DNA from: Robiginitomaculum sp.
Lineage (GTDB): Bacteria; Pseudomonadota; Alphaproteobacteria; Caulobacterales; Maricaulaceae
Assembly: GCA_016765255.1 (NCBI GenBank)
Contig: JAESQI010000197.1
Span: forward strand, 1-13,338
Direction of reading: 5' to 3'
Length of the DNA: 13,338 bases
In this document: piece by piece, positions 1 to 7,175 of the stretch
Layout: each line of letters starts with the position of its first letter
How positions within the stretch are numbered: the first letter of the stretch is position 1
Notes under the pieces: model-generated
Database searches by the model: none
What the model saw: the letters and a program-made list of their open reading frames with translations, nothing else
Told to the model about the DNA's origin: nothing
Position numbers and translations under genes: made by a program

Positions 1-348
1 TGAAAAGAACAAAATACTAACGACCAAATAAGTACGAATGGGTGCAGAATACCGCATACGGGCCCCGTCTGCATATTCTCGCGCGACCCGCCCCGGTTTA
101 AACAGCAATGCACCGAACGTTCTCCACATGCGGGATTCAAAAGAGAATATCCCGCCCAATGTTTCTGCGATCAGCGAAAAAAGAGAGCGGCGCATATCGT
201 CAACTTTTTGTCCGCAAGTTTGGCAAAAATTACCAGATACAGCGTTACCGCACGACAAGCAATTTTCATATAAATTGGCTTTAGGGGTTTTCGTTGATTG
301 AGTGTGGCTTGCCGCGAGAAACAGGGCTGTTTCGTCTTCACTTTCCAT
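1..348 (-). CDS. DUF3667-like zinc-ribbon membrane protein, N-terminal part (runs off left edge)
   Basis: Reading the minus strand from ATG at 348 to base 1 gives 116 open codons with no stop, so the gene continues outside the window. Residues 30-45 form a treble-clef/zinc-ribbon pattern (C30-x2-C33 ... C42-x2-C45, ending CGQ). It is followed by a segment containing FKPGRVAREYADGARMRY and then the start of a hydrophobic stretch (TYLVVSILFF). This layout, a short zinc ribbon then the FxPGRxxxEYxxGxRxxYxxP signature and a membrane segment, is what I recognise from DUF3667 proteins, whose function is unknown. The start is supported by a strong Shine-Dalgarno sequence (GAGGGGAG on the minus strand, 364-357) 8 nt upstream. 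It is transcribed divergently from the catabolic operon and I see no functional link to it. Confidence 0.8.
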   Translation of the reverse strand, partial: MESEDETALFLAASHTQSTKTPKANLYENCLSCGNAVSGNFCQTCGQKVDDMRRSLFSLIAETLGGIFSFESRMWRTFGALLFKPGRVAREYADGARMRYSAPIRTYLVVSILFFS

Positions 349-465
349 ATTTGTATCTCCCCTCGAAACACACATCAATAAAATTTATATACGCAATTAG
401 TTGCATATAAGTGATTGCACTTATGAATATGTTTGGTATCATAGACTGAAAATAGGATGCAGACT
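349..465. promoter_or_regulatory. Divergent intergenic region with promoters for the DUF3667 gene and the catabolic operon
   Basis: This AT-rich, 117 bp gap lies between two divergent starts and must hold the promoters of both units. It carries the Shine-Dalgarno of the minus-strand gene (357-364), a short GCAA/TTGC repeat (393-404), and the 7+7 bp inverted repeat described separately. For the plus-strand operon, TAGGA at 453-457 serves the ATG at 466. I cannot pick convincing -35/-10 boxes by eye. Confidence 0.5.
407..424. promoter_or_regulatory. Perfect inverted repeat, candidate repressor operator for the catabolic operon
   Basis: ATAAGTG-ATTG-CACTTAT is a perfect 7 bp inverted repeat with a 4 nt spacer, about 40 bp upstream of the first operon gene. 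Its size and position suit a dimeric TetR- or MarR-type regulator, which commonly control beta-oxidation operons in alphaproteobacteria. No regulator gene lies in the window, so the binding protein is unknown. A hairpin role is less likely since no T tract follows. Confidence 0.4.
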
Positions 466-1278
466 ATGGTTTTTGGTAAAAGTATTGCAATAACGGGCGC
501 TGCGGGCGGTATTGGGCGCGCAATTGCTGAAAAATGTATCGCCGAAGGTGCGAAAGTCGCCATTAGTGATATCAATGAGGAACTCGTCCTTCAAACAGCC
601 AAGGAAATCGGAGCCGTCTCTTTCGTTTGTAATGTTGTGGATGAAGCATCTGTAAAAGCGTTCATCAGTGGGGCTGAGGAAGCGAATGGCCCCGTTGATA
701 TGTTTGTCTCAAATGCGGGCGTCGGCTTCCCTGACGAACCAGGTGGACACGCGGCGGGTGGTTCCAATGAAAGCTTGGAGCTAAGCTGGCAAATCAATGT
801 TATGTCGAGTGTATATGCAGGGCGTTCTCTTATCCCTACGTGGATAGAAAAGAACGAAGGGCGGTTCGTCATTGTGGCGTCTGCGGCAGGGTTGTTGGCT
901 CAAGTGGGGACAGCGTCCTATACAACTACGAAGCACGCTGCAGTTGGTTACGCTGAATATATGGCGATCATGCACAAAGACGACGGGATAAAAGTCCACT
1001 GTATTTGCCCGCAATATGTGCAAACCAATATGACGAAAAACATGAAAGTTATCACGGAAGGGCCAGATAAACATATTTTGCCGTCCGATGTTGCCGATGC
1101 TTTATTTGACGCAATTGAAAAGGATGAATTTCTAGTCTTGCCACACCCTGTCATCAGGGATTATTTTCAAGGTAAGGCGGCAAATTATGACCGTTATATT
1201 TCTGGCATGGCCAAACGAAAATCTATGCTAGATACGGCACATATTCTAAAAATGGAGACAAATAATGGCACGGTTTGA
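466..1278 (+). CDS. Short-chain dehydrogenase/reductase (SDR), first gene of the catabolic operon
   Basis: A 270-residue classical SDR, expected to be a cytoplasmic NAD(P)(H)-dependent alcohol/ketone oxidoreductase. The nucleotide-binding motif TGAAGGIG lies at residues 10-17, the NAG motif at 83-85, and the catalytic triad is S139, Y152 and K156 (YTTTK). An ATG at 457 would add three residues, but TAGGA at 453-457 would then touch that start. It sits 8 nt before the ATG at 466, so I chose 466. The last 14 nt overlap the next SDR gene, suggesting translational coupling. In this operon a role in oxidising or reducing a hydroxyacyl/ketoacyl-CoA or an alcohol side product is plausible, but the substrate cannot be read from the sequence. 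Confidence 0.85.
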   Translation: MVFGKSIAITGAAGGIGRAIAEKCIAEGAKVAISDINEELVLQTAKEIGAVSFVCNVVDEASVKAFISGAEEANGPVDMFVSNAGVGFPDEPGGHAAGGSNESLELSWQINVMSSVYAGRSLIPTWIEKNEGRFVIVASAAGLLAQVGTASYTTTKHAAVGYAEYMAIMHKDDGIKVHCICPQYVQTNMTKNMKVITEGPDKHILPSDVADALFDAIEKDEFLVLPHPVIRDYFQGKAANYDRYISGMAKRKSMLDTAHILKMETNNGTV

Positions 1279-2023
1279 TTTAACAGGCAAAGTGGCTCTG
1301 GTTGCAGGCGCTAGTCGGGGCATTGGGGCGGCGATTGCCCACGGTATGGCTGAACAGGGGGCATTCGTAATTTGTTCGAGCCGCCGCATAGAAGATTGCC
1401 AAAACGTCGCTGACGCGATCATTGCGAATGGCGGCAAAGCCAGTGCCATGACCCTGCACCTTGGAAAAATGAGTGATCTTGAAGACGCGATTACAGCCAT
1501 TGGTGTCGCCCACGGCAGGCTCGATATTTTAATCAATAACGGCGCGACCAATGTATTTTACGGCAAAGCCCATGAATGTCCTGAAAGCGCCTATGACAAA
1601 ACCATGGAAGTCAATGTGAAGGGGCCGTATTACCTAACGGCCAAAGCCATCCCACTTATGCTTAAAAACGGCGGCGGTGCTGTGGTCAATGTGGCCAGTA
1701 TTGACGGGTTGCAGCCGGGAATGCTGCGCACAGTATACGGTATGACCAAGGCGGCGGTTATCAATATGACCAAGGGCTATGCCAAGGAATATGGCCGTAA
1801 AGGCATTCGCGTCAATGCGCTTCTCCCCGGGTTTACCGACACAAAGCTAGCGTCCGCTTTAAAAGAAATGCCAGGATTGCAAGGCTTCATGGACGCAAAC
1901 CTCGCCATACCCCGCATGGCCCAGCCTGAAGAAATGGTCGGAGCCGTTTTGTTTATGGTCTCTGATGAGGCGAGTTATGTGACGGGTGAATGCATTGTGG
2001 TTGACGGAGGCATGACGATTTAA
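1265..2023 (+). CDS. Short-chain dehydrogenase/reductase (SDR), second copy
   Basis: A 252-residue classical SDR that diverges clearly from the preceding one. The cofactor motif is AGASRGIG (residues 14-21, with Ala in place of the usual Thr), the NAG element is replaced by NNGATN, and the catalytic residues are S145, Y158 and K162 (YGMTK). It ends in the common GECIVVDGGMTI tail. GGAG at 1254-1257 lies 7 nt before the ATG, inside the previous gene, and the stop overlaps the next start (TAATG). The tail and motif set resemble 3-oxoacyl reductase or gluconate 5-dehydrogenase-type SDRs. In bacterial levulinate/4-hydroxyacid clusters an SDR performs 4-oxo to 4-hydroxyacyl-CoA reduction, and this gene or its neighbour is a candidate by context only. 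Confidence 0.87.
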   Translation: MARFDLTGKVALVAGASRGIGAAIAHGMAEQGAFVICSSRRIEDCQNVADAIIANGGKASAMTLHLGKMSDLEDAITAIGVAHGRLDILINNGATNVFYGKAHECPESAYDKTMEVNVKGPYYLTAKAIPLMLKNGGGAVVNVASIDGLQPGMLRTVYGMTKAAVINMTKGYAKEYGRKGIRVNALLPGFTDTKLASALKEMPGLQGFMDANLAIPRMAQPEEMVGAVLFMVSDEASYVTGECIVVDGGMTI

Positions 2024-3099
2024 TGCCCGCAAATGATGTCAACCCAACCATAGAATTGCGTGAGGGCGAAGCGTTCGATCTGGACGCTGTAGACAAAATT
2101 TTAAAAGAAAATATTGAAGGACTAACGGGCGCGCCTAGCTTAAAACAATATGCAAGCGGGGCGTCAAACCTTACCTATGCCCTAGATTACCCCGAGCGGC
2201 GCTTGGTTTTGCGCAGACCTCCTTTTGGAACCAAACCAAAATCGGGACACGATATGCACCGTGAATATAAGGTGATGACGGCTCTAAAGCCGACCTATCC
2301 TTGCGTTCCCAAAACACTATATTATGTGGATCAAGAGAAAAGCGTACTGGGGGCAGAGTTTTACGTAATGGAACGTGTTGAGGGCCACCTTATCCACGAA
2401 ACTATTCCGAAAGATTGGAATTGGGACGAAGCGACAACGCGCAAGCTGTGTTTGGGCTTTATTGATAAATTAGTTGAACTGCACCAAGTCGATTACAAGG
2501 CCATTGGTCTCGGTGATTTTGGACGTCCTGAAGGATATGTTGAGCGGCAAATTTTAGGTTGGAACGGACGATACGAAAAAGCCTATACAGCCGATGTTGA
2601 CGCCTTTGAAGATGTGAGGGAATGGTTGGCCGAGAACAGGCCCAAGGTCGAAAAAGGAGCCGCTATTCTGCACGGGGATTACCGCATTGATAATCTGATT
2701 TTGGATTTGGATGATCCGACACAAATCAATGCCATACTCGATTGGGAAATCTCTGCTCTTGGTGATCCGTTAATGGATTTGGGCAACACGCTCGCCTATT
2801 GGATTGAAGCGGGTGACCCTGCACCTATGAAGCTGCTATCTCGTCAACCAAGTTCAGCGGCAGGCATGTTAAACCGTCAAGAGTTCTTAAACTATTACGC
2901 TGAAAAAACGGGGGCAAATATTGAGAATTTTCATTTTTATTATGTCTACGGTATTTTTAGATTGGCCGTAATTTTACAACAAATTTATTACAGATATTAT
3001 CATGGACAAACCAAAGATACGCGCTTTAAAGGCTATGCGACGATGGTAAATATTTTAGGAAATACGGCGAGAAACCGCATTAAAACTGGAAAAATTTAG
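2023..3099 (+). CDS. APH-like phosphotransferase, ACAD11 kinase-domain type (candidate 4-hydroxyacyl-CoA kinase)
   Basis: This 358-residue protein has an aminoglycoside phosphotransferase/choline kinase fold. The Brenner motif is HGDYRIDN (H217, D219, N224), and the metal-binding acidic residue lies in the following LDWEISALGDP segment (D240). The run from the HGD motif through DWExxxLGDPxxD is what I recognise from the N-terminal kinase half of ACAD10/ACAD11 and from LvaA of Pseudomonas levulinate catabolism. That family phosphorylates the hydroxyl of 4-hydroxyacyl-CoAs rather than antibiotics. The kinase is coupled to the upstream SDR by a 1 nt overlap, and the ACAD11-type dehydrogenase that should use its product lies three genes downstream. 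An antibiotic kinase is very unlikely given the operon. No LvaB-like small partner subunit is visible in the window. Confidence 0.85.
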   Translation: MPANDVNPTIELREGEAFDLDAVDKILKENIEGLTGAPSLKQYASGASNLTYALDYPERRLVLRRPPFGTKPKSGHDMHREYKVMTALKPTYPCVPKTLYYVDQEKSVLGAEFYVMERVEGHLIHETIPKDWNWDEATTRKLCLGFIDKLVELHQVDYKAIGLGDFGRPEGYVERQILGWNGRYEKAYTADVDAFEDVREWLAENRPKVEKGAAILHGDYRIDNLILDLDDPTQINAILDWEISALGDPLMDLGNTLAYWIEAGDPAPMKLLSRQPSSAAGMLNRQEFLNYYAEKTGANIENFHFYYVYGIFRLAVILQQIYYRYYHGQTKDTRFKGYATMVNILGNTARNRIKTGKI

Positions 3100-3112
3100 G
3101 AAAGTAGAGAGC

Positions 3113-4270
3113 ATGTCTGAACTGGAAAAATTTCGAGAAACTACGAAAGCATGGCTTGCAAAAAACTGCCCGCCTGAAATGCGAAAACCCATGCGCAGCG
3201 AAAAAGACGCCTGTTGGGGTGGGCGCAATTGGGTGTTTCAAAGCGCGGATCAAAAACTTTGGCTAGAACGCATGGCGGCAAAAGGATGGACGGCCCCCTC
3301 GTGGCCACAAAAATACGGCGGCGGGGGCTTAAGCCGCTCCGAAGCGAAAATTTTGCAACAAGAAATGAATGCAATTGCCGCACGCAACCCACTCCATAGT
3401 TTCGGTATTTGGATGCTCGGCCCCGCCTTGCTTGAATTTGGCAATGAAGAACAAAGACTGCGCTATCTCCCAGAAATTTGTCGCGGTGAAATTCGTTGGT
3501 GTCAGGGATATAGTGAACCCAATGCGGGTTCAGACCTCGCGTCGTTGGCGACAAAGGCCGAAGACAAGGGCGATCATTATCTGGTCAATGGTCAAAAAGT
3601 CTGGACAAGTTACGCCGACCAATCCGACTGGATTTTTTGTCTTGTGCGCACGGATAATACGGGCAAGAAACATTACGGGATTAGTTTCCTGCTGTTTGAT
3701 ATGGCAAGCAAGGGCGTCAGCACAAAACCTATATTGCTGATCTCTGGACGTTCACCGTTTTGTGAAACTTTTTTTGAAGATGTCAAAGTCCCCAAAGAAA
3801 ACCTAGTCGGTGAGCGGGACAAAGGCTGGTCGATTGCCAAATATCTCCTAACCCATGAGCGGGAAATGATTGGCGATTACGGGGCAGTGAAACCACTTAG
3901 CGAAATTATTGCTGATAATGGCTACACGCCAAACCCAATTCTTAGAGCCAAAATAGCTGAATTTGAAATTGATGCTTGGGCCTTCGCCCAAACCATGTCG
4001 CGTATGTTGATGGAAGCCAAAGCGGGGGTGAGCCTCGGGGCAAAATCCTCCATGCTTAAATATTACGGAACCGAACTCAACAAACGCCGTTATGAATTGA
4101 TGATGGACTTGGCGGGGCATGACGGTTTGGAATGGGAAAGCGAGCGCAGTAATGATGGACATTTAGCCCGCTCTTGGCTCAGAACTAAAGGCAACACGAT
4201 TGAAGGCGGGACGTCTGAAATCCAACTCAATATTATTTCCAAACATATCCTACAATTGCCGGGAGCATAG
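3113..4270 (+). CDS. Acyl-CoA dehydrogenase, probable subunit of a heteromeric pair with the next gene
   Basis: A 385-residue FAD-dependent acyl-CoA dehydrogenase. Family features include QGYSEPNAGSDLASL (flavin/substrate loop), DYLVNGQKVWTS-like beta-domain sequence (here HYLVNGQKVWTS), and a C-terminal TIEGGTSEIQLNII segment (E364 and E369). The last segment is where the catalytic glutamate sits in many ACADs, though in paired ACADs it can be supplied elsewhere, so I do not assign the base. The next gene is a smaller, divergent ACAD starting 2 nt after this stop. Such large/small pairs form alpha2beta2 enzymes in actinobacterial steroid side-chain degradation and in proteobacteria, acting on bulky or branched acyl-CoAs. 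The start is preceded by a weak AGAGAG. The substrate is unknown. Confidence 0.88.
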   Translation: MSELEKFRETTKAWLAKNCPPEMRKPMRSEKDACWGGRNWVFQSADQKLWLERMAAKGWTAPSWPQKYGGGGLSRSEAKILQQEMNAIAARNPLHSFGIWMLGPALLEFGNEEQRLRYLPEICRGEIRWCQGYSEPNAGSDLASLATKAEDKGDHYLVNGQKVWTSYADQSDWIFCLVRTDNTGKKHYGISFLLFDMASKGVSTKPILLISGRSPFCETFFEDVKVPKENLVGERDKGWSIAKYLLTHEREMIGDYGAVKPLSEIIADNGYTPNPILRAKIAEFEIDAWAFAQTMSRMLMEAKAGVSLGAKSSMLKYYGTELNKRRYELMMDLAGHDGLEWESERSNDGHLARSWLRTKGNTIEGGTSEIQLNIISKHILQLPGA

Positions 4271-4272
4271 AC

Positions 4273-5394
4273 ATGGCCTTACTCCTAAATGAAGACGAAA
4301 AAATGTTGCAAGAAAGTGCGCAGGGGTTTTTCGCTGAGAAAGCGCCTGTTAGTCAATTGCGCACACTTCGTGACAACAATGACGAAATAGGGTTTTCTAA
4401 ATCTCTTTGGAAAGAAATGGCCGAAATGGGATTTACCAGTGTCCTGATCCCTGAAGAATATAGCGGGGTTGATATGGGCTTTATGGCCGCAGGATTGATC
4501 AGCGAAGAAATGGGCCGAAACCTCACGGCGTCCCCGTTTTTATCCAGTGCTGTCCTCGCGGTAGAAGCTTTAAAAGCCCACGGCAATACTGAGCAAAAAT
4601 CCAAACATTTACCAAGCATAGGTGCGGGCAAAACCCTATTTGCCTTGGCAATTGACGAGAGTAACAAACACAACCCTGCGGAAATATCCTTAACCGCGAC
4701 CCCGTCTGGCAACGGGTTTAAACTGAACGGGTACAAAACAATGGTTGTTGATGGGCATGTAGCAAACCATATTATGGTGATTGCTAAAACCGATGAAAGC
4801 ATGAGCGTTTTCATTGTCCCAAATGAGACAAAGGGTGTCGAGATTGAACGAACCATTATGGCCGATAGCCGTAATGCTGCCCGTATATCTTTTGATGATG
4901 TCGAAGTGACAGGTGAGCAAATACTCGGCAATGTTGGCGACGGCGATAAAATACTGGACACGGTCTTAAATGCAGGCCGCGCTATCTTGGCGGCTGAAAT
5001 GCTGGGGGCAAGTTCACAAGTGTTTGAACACACCAATACCTATCTTCGCGAGCGTAAGCAATTTGGAAAAATTATCGGCGAATTTCAGGCTCTACAACAT
5101 AGAGCTTCGCATTTATACTGCGAATTGGAGCTGGCCCGTTCCGCTGTTTTTAGCGCGTTAACCGCTCTCGACGACGGAGCAGATAATGCAGGCGCAATCG
5201 TAGGCATGGCAAAAGCAAAACTCGGGTCTGTCGCAAAGTTAGCGGCTCTCGAAGCCGTGCAACTTCACGGCGGTATGGGCATGACGGACGAGCTTGATAT
5301 AGGGCTCTACCTTAAACGCATAAGAGTGGCTCAAGAACTCTTGGGCGATAGTGATTTTCATCTTGAACAAAGTGCAAGACACAAAGGATATTAG
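4273..5394 (+). CDS. Acyl-CoA dehydrogenase, small/beta-type partner subunit
   Basis: A 373-residue ACAD-family protein. The N-terminal helical domain contains WKEMAEMGFTSVLIPEEYSG, and the C-terminal domain contains YLRERKQFGKIIGEFQALQH and LHGGMGMTDELDIGLYLKR. The middle domain is weakly conserved: the usual TEPxxGSD loop is replaced by IDESNKHNPAE. The C-terminus lacks an EGTxEIQ-type catalytic segment, ending LLGDSDFHLEQSARHKGY. Both traits suit the less catalytic partner of an alpha2beta2 ACAD together with the upstream gene. GGGAG at 4261-4265 lies 7 nt before the ATG. Stoichiometric expression with the upstream gene is expected from the 2 nt gap. It could also be a stand-alone ACAD of unusual type, but I consider the pair model more likely. 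Confidence 0.85.
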   Translation: MALLLNEDEKMLQESAQGFFAEKAPVSQLRTLRDNNDEIGFSKSLWKEMAEMGFTSVLIPEEYSGVDMGFMAAGLISEEMGRNLTASPFLSSAVLAVEALKAHGNTEQKSKHLPSIGAGKTLFALAIDESNKHNPAEISLTATPSGNGFKLNGYKTMVVDGHVANHIMVIAKTDESMSVFIVPNETKGVEIERTIMADSRNAARISFDDVEVTGEQILGNVGDGDKILDTVLNAGRAILAAEMLGASSQVFEHTNTYLRERKQFGKIIGEFQALQHRASHLYCELELARSAVFSALTALDDGADNAGAIVGMAKAKLGSVAKLAALEAVQLHGGMGMTDELDIGLYLKRIRVAQELLGDSDFHLEQSARHKGY

Positions 5395-5396
5395 AC

Positions 5397-6626
5397 ATGG
5401 ACTTAGGTATTTCAGAAAAAGTCAAACCTCTCATTGCGCAAGTGCGCCAAATGATGCGAGACGAAATCATTCCCCTAGACGCCGAATATCACGCAGAAGT
5501 TGGTAAGGCAGGCGACCGTTTCGTATTCACAGATCGCCAAATTGAAATCCGCGAAGGATTAAAAAACAAAGCCAAAAAGATGGGGCTTTGGAATTTCTGG
5601 CTAACCAATTCTGATAAGGGCTACGGCCTGACCACGGTTGAATATGCATACCTCGCCGAAGAAATGGGCTGGTGTATGTTGGGCCCAGAAGTGTTTAATT
5701 GCGCCGCTCCTGATACCGGCAATATGGAAGTACTAGAGCGTTACGGCAGTGCAGAGCATAAAGAGAAATGGCTCACCCCGCTCCTCAACGGCGAAATCCG
5801 TTCAGCTTACCTGATGACAGAACCGGGGGTTGCCTCGTCAGACGCGACCAATATGGCCTTTGACGCGCAAAAAGACGGGGATGAGTGGGTCTTAAACGGC
5901 GAGAAATACTTTGCCAGTGGGGCTGGAGATCCGAGATGTAAAGTTTATATCCTGATGGCCTAAACCGCAGACGAAGGCCCGCGCCACGGGCGGCATTCTA
6001 TGTTTGCTATGGACGCAGGCTTGGAGGGCGTAGAAATCCTCCGCCCCATGCATGTGTTTGGTCATGACGATGCGCCGCATGGTCATATGCATATAAAATT
6101 TACCAATGTACGAATTCCCGCCTCTGCTATGCTGATCGGGGAAGGGCGCGGATTTGAAGTCTCTCAAGGTCGCCTTGGCCCAGGCCGTATTCACCATTGT
6201 ATGCGCGCTATTGGTCAATCTGAACGGGCTTTGGAACTTTTATGCAAACGGTCACTGTCCCGCGAAGCCTTTGGCAAAGTGCTGGCGAAACTCGGCGCTA
6301 ATTACGACATTATCGCCGAAGCTAGAATCGAGATAGAACAGACGCGTCTGCTTTGCCTCAAGGCTGCTTGGCTCATGGATCAAGGGGATTTTCGCGCCGC
6401 TGCGCCTTATATTTCCATGATTAAAGTTTCCGCCCCGCGCACGGCTCTAAAAATAGTTGACGAAGCCATTCAAATGCACGGCGGCACAGGTGTCACCCAA
6501 GACACACCGCTGGCTATGATGTGGACACAGATCAGAACCCTCCGCCTAGCCGACGGCCCCGACGCCGTCCACCGCATGCAAGTCGCAAGGAAAGAGTTGA
6601 AGCCCTATACGAATACAAAGCTCTAG
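5397..6626 (+). pseudogene. ACAD11-type acyl-CoA dehydrogenase interrupted by an in-frame TAA
   Basis: One reading frame of 409 codons encodes an ACAD closely resembling the dehydrogenase half of human ACAD11 and LvaC-type bacterial proteins. Upstream of the stop are TEPGVASSDATN (141-152) and the SGAGDPRCK segment. Downstream are GEGRGFEVSQGRLGPGRIHH, HGGTGVTQD (from 361) and RLADGPDAVH (from 383, D386 at the position of the usual catalytic acid). The frame is broken only by TAA at 5961-5963 (codon 189). Relatives have Lys in this place (…MGKTDP…), so a single A-to-T change of AAA would explain it. There is no frameshift. The fragments are 188 residues (5397-5963) and, from the ATG at 6000, 208 residues with no good ribosome site; neither alone contains the full active site. 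AAGGA at 5384-5388 supports the start. The wild-type enzyme would remove the phosphate from a 4-phosphoacyl-CoA made by the kinase (family knowledge). A sequencing error is possible. Confidence 0.85.
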
Positions 6627-6637
6627 TGCGGTTTTAA

Positions 6638-6665
6638 TTCCTCACCCCACAAGTGGGGTGAGGAA
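6638..6665. terminator. Strong hairpin after the catabolic operon (possible terminator or palindromic repeat)
   Basis: TTCCTCACCCCAC-AA-GTGGGGTGAGGAA is a perfect inverted repeat with 13 bp arms starting 12 nt after the operon's last stop. Neither strand has a clear T tract after it, so it is not a textbook intrinsic terminator. It could stop transcription with Rho, protect the mRNA 3' end, or be a copy of a dispersed palindromic repeat. Its position between converging units fits a bidirectional terminator. Confidence 0.5.
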
Positions 6666-6675
6666 ACATTTCAGT

Positions 6676-6747
6676 TTAAAACTTGTAGCCTTTGCTTAAC
6701 CAAATCGTGTGGGAATATAGATTCAAATTTTTGTGACACGGCGAGCC
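6676..6747 (-). pseudogene. Possible remnant of an outer-membrane beta-barrel C-terminus
   Basis: On the minus strand the 23 codons before the TAA at 6676-6678 read into NLNLYSHTIWLSKGYKF and stop. The alternating hydrophobic/polar pattern ending in an aromatic-rich strand with terminal Phe is the signature recognised by the BAM machinery in outer-membrane proteins. The same frame is closed immediately upstream (TAA at 6748-6750), so only the last strand would remain. The segment overlaps the end of the RDD gene in another frame. It may be a decayed tail or a chance match. Confidence 0.25.
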
Positions 6748-7175
6748 TTAATCTTTGAAGCTGTGCCCCACCAATAATCTTGTTGTCTTTTCATAATTGT
6801 CCAAGGCCAAATCGGGCACCATGCTAAATTGGCCCATGCAACAAAAGCTCTCATTGCAAAACTGGTATTCGTTTCCATAGGTATCAGCTTGAATTTGAAC
6901 AAGTGTTGGCCCAGTGTTTGCTTGTCGTTTACAAAATGCCATCTCGGATAATAAAATATTCCGAAGAACCCTAAGAATAGCATTACTGCTTCTAGAATAT
7001 CACTGAGCCTGAAATAATCCCTGTCAAAATTCCAAACCCACTGACCCGTTTCGAAATATTCGATAATAAGTGTATGCATGAAAATCAGTGGGAGTATTCC
7101 AATCATTGCTACTACAAGATCAACATTTATAGCAGCGAAACGTCTAAATAAACCAACTTGGCTGGTTTCTGCAAC
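6723..7175 (-). pseudogene. RDD-family membrane protein lacking a start codon for its N-terminal motif
   Basis: The open frame from 7175 to the stop at 6723-6725 encodes an RDD-family protein. It contains LFRRFAAINVDLVVAMIGI (the Arg/Ala/Asp motif at the start of the first membrane helix), further hydrophobic segments, TLGQHLFKFKLI, and a Trp-rich C-terminus (YWWGTASKIKARRV). The first ATG, at 7106, falls inside membrane segment 1, removes the defining Arg-Asp motif and has no ribosome site. The 23 codons before it contain no ATG, GTG or TTG and are preceded directly by TAA at 7176-7178. The same frame upstream of that TAA encodes another hydrophobic segment. The gene therefore appears broken by a nonsense change or 5' loss. 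RDD proteins are small integral membrane proteins, mostly of unknown function. Codon use is more AT-rich than in the flanking genes. Confidence 0.6.

Noticed and set aside
38..301. Plus-strand 87-codon open frame at the left edge
   Set aside because: It is antisense to the DUF3667-like gene, has no ribosome site and no recognisable motif.
171..371. Minus-strand 66-codon open frame
   Set aside because: It is an out-of-frame shadow of the DUF3667-like gene, which carries the zinc ribbon and the good ribosome site.
457..465. SDR start at ATG 457
   Set aside because: The TAGGA ribosome site would overlap or touch this codon; it is properly spaced for the ATG at 466.
2023..3099. Aminoglycoside resistance kinase
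   Set aside because: The HGD/DWE motifs are shared by the whole APH superfamily; operon context and the ACAD11-like motif sequence point to an acyl-CoA kinase.
4353..5036. Minus-strand 227-codon open frame
   Set aside because: It is antisense to a well-supported acyl-CoA dehydrogenase and its translation shows no family features.
6000..6626. Independent 208-residue dehydrogenase gene
   Set aside because: It is in the same frame as the upstream half, lacks a convincing ribosome site and corresponds to the C-terminal half of one ACAD, so it is treated as part of the interrupted gene.
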